Assembly: GCA_002308755.1 (NCBI GenBank)
Contig: DBVR01000048.1
Span: forward strand, 1-18,460
Length of the DNA: 18,460 bases
Source of the DNA: Christensenella sp. UBA1259
GTDB lineage: Bacteria > Bacillota > Clostridia > Christensenellales > Borkfalkiaceae
Reading direction: 5' to 3'
How positions within the stretch are numbered: the stretch's first letter is position 1; each line of letters opens with the position of its first letter. This document shows, piece after piece, positions 14,496 through 18,460 of the stretch. The position numbers and the translations under genes were made by a program. The notes under the pieces were generated by a model, which saw nothing but the letters and a program-made list of their open reading frames with translations, did not search any database and was not told the DNA's origin.

Positions 14496-14998
14496 TGGAA
14501 AACGGGCAGACTGATATAACGGAAGTAATAGCGGAAAAGGGTTCGGCGGCGTTCGTGCCGAGAGGCAACAGTATGTGGCCTACCCTTAAAAACCGCGGAC
14601 AATCGGTCATTATCGGCAAAAAGGAAGGGAAACTCAACGTTTTCGACGTCGCCCTGTATAAAAGGGACAACGGCGGCAACGTCCTTCACAGGATAATGAA
14701 AGTAGAAGACGACGGGTATCTTTTTTGCGGAGACAGTCAGTTTTCTTTGGAAAAGGTCGCGGAAGAAAAAGTTTTCGGCGTGATGCTGGGGTTCTATCGC
14801 AAAGGTAAATATATATCCTGCGAAGACGAAGAGTATAAAAAGGAAGTTCGGGAACTGTTTTCCGACGAGAAAAAGAGAAAAAAGCGGGTAAAAAGGTTTT
14901 TCTTTTTTAACAACTTAAAAACGCTGCCGAAAAGGGCTTTAAGGAAACTTTTCGGCAAAAAGGAAGATAAAAATGACGGATCTGAATCTGATATGTGA
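14492..14998 (+). CDS. S26/S24-type signal-peptidase-like protein (Sec11-like Ser/His), no membrane anchor
   Basis: This 168-residue protein begins with an S26/S24 peptidase core: PRGNSMWPTL with nucleophile S27, VLHRIMKV with H66 in the place of the usual general-base lysine, and CGDS with D81. A Ser-His-Asp set is the ER/archaeal Sec11 and SipW pattern rather than bacterial LepB. Unlike those enzymes, no transmembrane segment is visible at either end. The C-terminal third (about 105-160) is very charged, with a lysine/arginine-rich patch around a short FFFF run that might bind membrane or nucleic acid. Its target is unknown. ATG overlaps the P-II stop as ATGA (a second ATG is at 14495), and the 3' end overlaps proA by 26 nt. 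Confidence 0.75.
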   Translation: MMENGQTDITEVIAEKGSAAFVPRGNSMWPTLKNRGQSVIIGKKEGKLNVFDVALYKRDNGGNVLHRIMKVEDDGYLFCGDSQFSLEKVAEEKVFGVMLGFYRKGKYISCEDEEYKKEVRELFSDEKKRKKRVKRFFFFNNLKTLPKRALRKLFGKKEDKNDGSESDM

Positions 14999-16232
14999 AA
15001 AAGCGGCGGCGGCAAAGCGCGAACTTAACGCCCTTTCGGAAGAAAAGATAAACGCCGCCCTTAAAGAGTGCGTCGTATCTATAAAGGCGCACGCCGAAGA
15101 GATAAAGGCGGCGAACTTAAAAGACGTAAAACATGCCCGCGAAAAGGGACTTTCGGACGCCTTTATAGACAGGCTTACGGTAACCGACGCGGTGATAGAT
15201 TCGATAACCTGCGGTATAGAAGAGATAATAGCGGCAAAAAGCCCCGTGGGGAAAGTGCTTTACACCTATTTCAACGAAAAACAGGGGATACGTGTAGTCA
15301 AAAAAGCCGTGCCGTTCGGGGTGGTGGGAATAATTTTCGAATCCCGCCCCAACGTTACGGCGGACGCGTTCGCGCTTTGCTTTAAGACGGCTAACGCCGT
15401 GATACTTAAAGGCGGCAGCGACGCTATCGCGACAAACGCCGCGATAGTGAACGCGATAAAAGCCGCGCTTACAAAAGTCGGCGTTACCGCAGACGCCGTG
15501 AACCTTATAGAAGACTCGTCGAGAGAGACCGCCACGGCGTTTATGAAACAGGATAAATACGTCGACCTTCTTATTCCGCGCGGCAGCGCGCAGCTGATAA
15601 AGGCGACGGTTGCTAACGCGACCGTGCCGGTAATAGAAACGGGGGCGGGCAACTGCCACGTTTACGTGGACGAGTTTGCGGACGAAGATAAAGCGGTAAA
15701 GGTGATATTCAACGCCAAAACGCAGCGGTACAGCGTGTGTAACGCCTGCGAATCGCTGGTGATACACGAAAAAATACTCGGTTCGGTATTGCCGAAGATA
15801 TACGGTAAGTTACAGGAAAAGCAGGTCAAAATGTACTGCGACGAAAAGTCTTTTGCGGTGCTTAAAGGAAAAGAAAACGTATTCCCCGCGACGGAAGAAG
15901 ATTTTTACACCGAATACGGCGCGGCGGAAATTTCGGTAAAGACGGTAAGCGACTTAGATTGCGCGATAGAACATATCAACAAGTGTTCAACTCACCACTC
16001 CGAATCGATAATCACAGAGAATAAGGCGCGGGCGGCAAAATTTATGAACGACGTCGATTCCGCGGTAGTGTACGACAACTCTTCCACGAGATTTTCCGAC
16101 GGTTTCCTGTTCGGGCTGGGCGCGGAAATAGGCATATCTACGCAAAAACTCCACGCAAGGGGACCTATGGGCTTGGAAGCGTTATGCACCACCAAGTATT
16201 TCGTCGAAGGCGACGGCGCGGTGAGAAAATAA
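14973..16232 (+). CDS. proA: Glutamate-5-semialdehyde dehydrogenase (gamma-glutamyl phosphate reductase)
   Basis: This 419-residue enzyme is full length for ProA and makes glutamate-5-semialdehyde from gamma-glutamyl phosphate with NADPH, the second step of proline synthesis. Landmarks are FGVVGIIFESRPNVTADAF (115-133), LKGGSDA (145-151), IPRGS (201-205), ETGAGNCHVYVD (222-233), the catalytic C256 in QRYSVCNA, and the C-terminal GLGAEIGISTQKLHARGPMGLEAL. The partner kinase gene proB is not adjacent in this window, although proBA is a common pair. AGGAAG lies just before the ATG, which overlaps the end of the peptidase-like gene by 26 nt. It is the last gene of the DUF1538 operon, ending at the hairpin at 16254-16287. 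Confidence 0.95.
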   Translation: MTDLNLICEKAAAAKRELNALSEEKINAALKECVVSIKAHAEEIKAANLKDVKHAREKGLSDAFIDRLTVTDAVIDSITCGIEEIIAAKSPVGKVLYTYFNEKQGIRVVKKAVPFGVVGIIFESRPNVTADAFALCFKTANAVILKGGSDAIATNAAIVNAIKAALTKVGVTADAVNLIEDSSRETATAFMKQDKYVDLLIPRGSAQLIKATVANATVPVIETGAGNCHVYVDEFADEDKAVKVIFNAKTQRYSVCNACESLVIHEKILGSVLPKIYGKLQEKQVKMYCDEKSFAVLKGKENVFPATEEDFYTEYGAAEISVKTVSDLDCAIEHINKCSTHHSESIITENKARAAKFMNDVDSAVVYDNSSTRFSDGFLFGLGAEIGISTQKLHARGPMGLEALCTTKYFVEGDGAVRK

Positions 16233-16253
16233 GCCCCTTTTACGGCAAAAATA

Positions 16254-16287
16254 AAAAAATGACGGGAAATAGTTTCCGTCATTTTTT
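16254..16287. terminator. Bidirectional terminator between proA and the decarboxylase-family gene
   Basis: AAAAAATGACGG (16254-16265) pairs with CCGTCATTTTTT (16276-16287), with extra AAA/TTT pairing inside. The T run serves transcripts in both directions. The minus-strand gene's TGA stop (complement of 16279-16281) lies within the stem. Confidence 0.85.
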
Positions 16288-17589
16288 GATTATGTAGATT
16301 TCGTTTATCCCGAAATATAAAAACCGCTTTACGGTAAGATCGTCTATCTCTTCGCCTGGCACGGCGATGGGAATAGCCGGCGGACAGCAAAGATCGTAGT
16401 GCGAAAGAACCTTACCTTCCGCGCCCTTTACCGAAACCTTACGGCAGGGCGAAAGTACCGCGTCCCTTACGCTTTTTACCGCCTTTAACGGTGCGCTTTC
16501 GGGGGTATGCAGGGAAACGGCGGGTTTTTTCGGAATAACCGCCACCGCTTTTTTAAAAGCCTTGTAATCTCGGTTTTTATTGTACGGCGAAAATATAAAT
16601 ACAGCCGCCGTATCTTCCGCATAGTCGCACTCTATAAGATTTTCGCGCATGATATCGGCAAATTCCTTTCCCGTGTAGCCGTAATTTAAGGGGCAGACGG
16701 AAAGTTTAAGGGGTTCTTTCCCCAAAACGGTAAAGCCTTTTTCGGTAAGGAAGTTTTTAAGTTCCGACACCTTTTTTGCGGTATCGGATATTTTCTCGGC
16801 AAAACCGCGGCAAAGCAAAGCGTTAAGATTGTCCAAGGACCTTAAAATAAGGTAAGACGGGCTGGTGGAAGAAAACAGCGAAAGCGCGTATTTCGCGTTT
16901 TCGCGGAACTCTTTTTTCGCGCCTTTTTTGACGTGAAGATACGCCGCGCCCGTAAGGGCGGGCAGGGTTTTGTGCGCCGAGGAAGCGCACATATCCGCGC
17001 CGAAATCCGTCGGGAAAAGCGACGGCGACAAAAATTTAAGATAAGAACCGTGCGCCGCGTCCGTTATAAGCGGCACGCCGAACTTTTTGCATATTTCGGC
17101 TATCCCCTTTATATCGGCGATATTCCCGAAATAATCGGGGGAAGTAATGTACACGGCGCAGGGCTTCGGGGTTTTTCCGAGAGCGTTAAGAACGCTTTTT
17201 GCGTCGATATTTTCCGAGTATATCCAGCGGATATTAAAGCCGATAAGGGCGGCGGCGTCGGTAAAGGATCTGTGAACGTTTCTGAACGCCACTACCGTGT
17301 CGGAAACGTCGTTTCCCTTAAATTTTACCGCAAGGTATAACATTGCTTTGATTACGGGGGTAGAGCCTTCCGCCGAATAGAAAGTATCCGCGCCGAAGAT
17401 TTCAGACGCGTTTTCTTCGCTTGTTTTTATTATACCGTTCGGCAAAAACAGTTGATCCGCGCCGGAAATCTCGGTTATGTCGTACTTTTCCGCGCCCGAA
17501 AAATTTTTGCCCTTATGTCCCGGCATATGTAATCTTACGCCTTTTTTCTTCGCGTAAGCGTCTGAAAAATCCGCTATCGGGGTATTCAA
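16279..17589 (-). CDS. Orn/Lys/Arg decarboxylase family PLP enzyme
   Basis: This protein of about 436 residues is the fold-type I PLP domain of the Orn/Lys/Arg decarboxylase family. It lacks the N-terminal wing domain of the large inducible enterobacterial enzymes, as is usual for Firmicute versions. Visible landmarks: HMPGHKG (21-27), AEGSTP (73-78), NVHRS (104-108), DAAHGS (177-182) and SSAHK with Schiff-base K207. The amino acid decarboxylated cannot be told from these motifs. The frame is open upstream to 17754, but that is shadow coding over scfB. I chose TTG at 17589 because GGAGG is 4 nt upstream, homology begins there, and it overlaps the scfB stop as TTGA. This implies coupled translation, and the rare TTG start may limit output. 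Confidence 0.88.
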   Translation of the reverse strand: MNTPIADFSDAYAKKKGVRLHMPGHKGKNFSGAEKYDITEISGADQLFLPNGIIKTSEENASEIFGADTFYSAEGSTPVIKAMLYLAVKFKGNDVSDTVVAFRNVHRSFTDAAALIGFNIRWIYSENIDAKSVLNALGKTPKPCAVYITSPDYFGNIADIKGIAEICKKFGVPLITDAAHGSYLKFLSPSLFPTDFGADMCASSAHKTLPALTGAAYLHVKKGAKKEFRENAKYALSLFSSTSPSYLILRSLDNLNALLCRGFAEKISDTAKKVSELKNFLTEKGFTVLGKEPLKLSVCPLNYGYTGKEFADIMRENLIECDYAEDTAAVFIFSPYNKNRDYKAFKKAVAVIPKKPAVSLHTPESAPLKAVKSVRDAVLSPCRKVSVKGAEGKVLSHYDLCCPPAIPIAVPGEEIDDLTVKRFLYFGINEIYIIKK

Positions 17590-18460
17590 TTTTCCTCCGT
17601 TTGTTTTATCGCGGCGAGAAGTATCGCGCACTCCATACGTTTTTTGAAAAGTTCGCAGCCGTATCCGTACACGCCCGAAACCTTGCCCGTTGCATGGTAG
17701 GAATTTGCGGCGCACCCGCCGGAACAGTACAGCCTTGCCCAACAGTCGCGACACTCTTTCCGCGAATACGCGTTGCAGTCGAAAAACTCTTTTTGCACGG
17801 CGGTATTCGTAACGCCGTTATAGATATCGCCGAGTCGGAATTTTTCTTCGCCGACGAACTGATGGCAGGGGTAAAGGTCGCCCCACGGCGTTACCGCCAT
17901 ATATTCCGTACCCGAACCGCAGCCCGATATGCGCTTGTATACGCACGGTCCGTCGTTTAAGTCGAGCATGTAGTGGTAAAAAGTGAACGGCTTTCCTTCC
18001 TTTTTTCTTTTCAGCATAAGTTCGGCGAGTTTTTCGTATTCTCTTTTAAGTACGGGAAGGTCTTCTTCGGTAAGGGCGTTGGGGTCGTTTTTATCGCACA
18101 CTACCGGTTCTAAAGAAAGTTCGGTAAAGCCGAGAGAGAGCATTTCTTTTATATCTTCGGTAAAATCGACGTTAAGGTGTGTGTAAGTTCCGCGTATATA
18201 GTAGTTTTTACCGCCTCTTTTTTCCACGAGCCTTTGGAATTTGGGCACTATCTTTTCCCAACTGCCGTTTCCCGCGTAGTCTTTGCGGAAACGGTCGTGC
18301 ACTTCTTTTCTGCCGTCTAAACTCAAAACGACGTTACTCATTTCGCGGTTGCAAAAATCTATGACTTCGTCGTCGATTAAAACGCCGTTGGTGGTAAGGG
18401 TAAAGCGAAAGACCTTTCCATGCGGCTTTTCCTGCTCCCGGGCGTAGGCCACCAGGCGCT
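17586..18460 (-). CDS. scfB: Thioether cross-link-forming SCIFF peptide maturase, 3' part (radical SAM/SPASM)
   Basis: The frame is open to the window edge, so about 290 C-terminal residues are seen and the N terminus, with the radical SAM CxxxCxxC motif, lies outside. A GTG at 18452 is in frame but is an internal valine. Visible parts are the later barrel strands (RFTLTTNG, VVLSLDG, LSLEPVV) and a SPASM domain with CGSGTEYMAVTPWGDLYPC, CRDCWARLYCSGGC and YGCELF, whose cysteines bind auxiliary iron-sulfur clusters. This arrangement matches ScfB, which forms thioether bonds in the SCIFF (six cysteines in forty-five) peptide widespread in Clostridia. The precursor gene scfA normally lies just upstream and would be beyond 18460. 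The TGA stop overlaps the TTG start of the decarboxylase-family gene. Confidence 0.92.
   Translation of the reverse strand, partial: RLVAYAREQEKPHGKVFRFTLTTNGVLIDDEVIDFCNREMSNVVLSLDGRKEVHDRFRKDYAGNGSWEKIVPKFQRLVEKRGGKNYYIRGTYTHLNVDFTEDIKEMLSLGFTELSLEPVVCDKNDPNALTEEDLPVLKREYEKLAELMLKRKKEGKPFTFYHYMLDLNDGPCVYKRISGCGSGTEYMAVTPWGDLYPCHQFVGEEKFRLGDIYNGVTNTAVQKEFFDCNAYSRKECRDCWARLYCSGGCAANSYHATGKVSGVYGYGCELFKKRMECAILLAAIKQTEEN

Noticed and set aside
17590..17754. Upstream extension of the decarboxylase-family gene to 17754
   Set aside because: The extra residues are the shadow of the SPASM domain coding in scfB. GGAGG followed by TTG at 17589 is a better start.

Overview
The window looks like chromosomal DNA of an uncultured anaerobic Clostridia-type Firmicute. 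It carries a SCIFF-peptide radical SAM maturase (a clostridial hallmark), an oxygen-sensitive indolepyruvate ferredoxin oxidoreductase, purine-rich Shine-Dalgarno sites, compact operons, and base composition that by eye is close to even. I see no phage, transposon, CRISPR or plasmid genes. The taxonomic placement is inference from gene content.

Layout. (1) 26-221: two tRNA genes on the minus strand, Gly(UCC) then Arg(UCU), behind a strong promoter at 250-278. (2) 555-3175, plus strand: an EF-G paralogue with non-canonical GTPase motifs, a hairpin terminator, then a DJ-1/PfpI-family protein. (3) 11375-3248, minus strand: a tight seven-gene operon in the order iorA, iorB, paaK, tandem-ACT protein, amidohydrolase, second acyl-CoA ligase, sodium:solute symporter. 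It starts from a promoter at 11404-11433 and ends at a bidirectional terminator at 3195-3236 shared with the DJ-1 gene. (4) 11547-12224, plus strand: a YjjG-like HAD phosphatase divergent from iorA. (5) 12277-16232, plus strand: a four-gene operon of a DUF1538 membrane protein, a tandem P-II-like protein, a soluble Sec11-like S26 peptidase homologue and proA. (6) 18460-16279, minus strand: the 3' part of scfB, then an Orn/Lys/Arg decarboxylase-family PLP enzyme coupled by a TTGA start/stop overlap. A second bidirectional hairpin at 16254-16287 ends both this pair and the proA operon.

How the genes may work together. IorAB interconverts arylpyruvates and aryl-acetyl-CoA, and PaaK interconverts aryl acetate and its CoA ester, so the core of the minus-strand operon handles aromatic amino acid carbon in either direction. 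The ACT protein is a plausible aromatic amino acid sensor. The extra ligase, amidohydrolase and symporter suggest import and activation of a further organic acid, whose identity the sequence does not reveal. The DUF1538 / P-II / proA operon suggests a cation or osmotic homeostasis unit, since DUF1538 relatives have been described as cation/proton antiporters and proline is an osmolyte.

Most worth a second look: the DUF1538/P-II/Sec11-like/proA operon; the extended iorAB operon; a tRNA-Arg whose acceptor stem pairs at only four of seven positions; an EF-G paralogue lacking both the G3 histidine and the G4 lysine; and two adjacent genes that appear to be leaderless.
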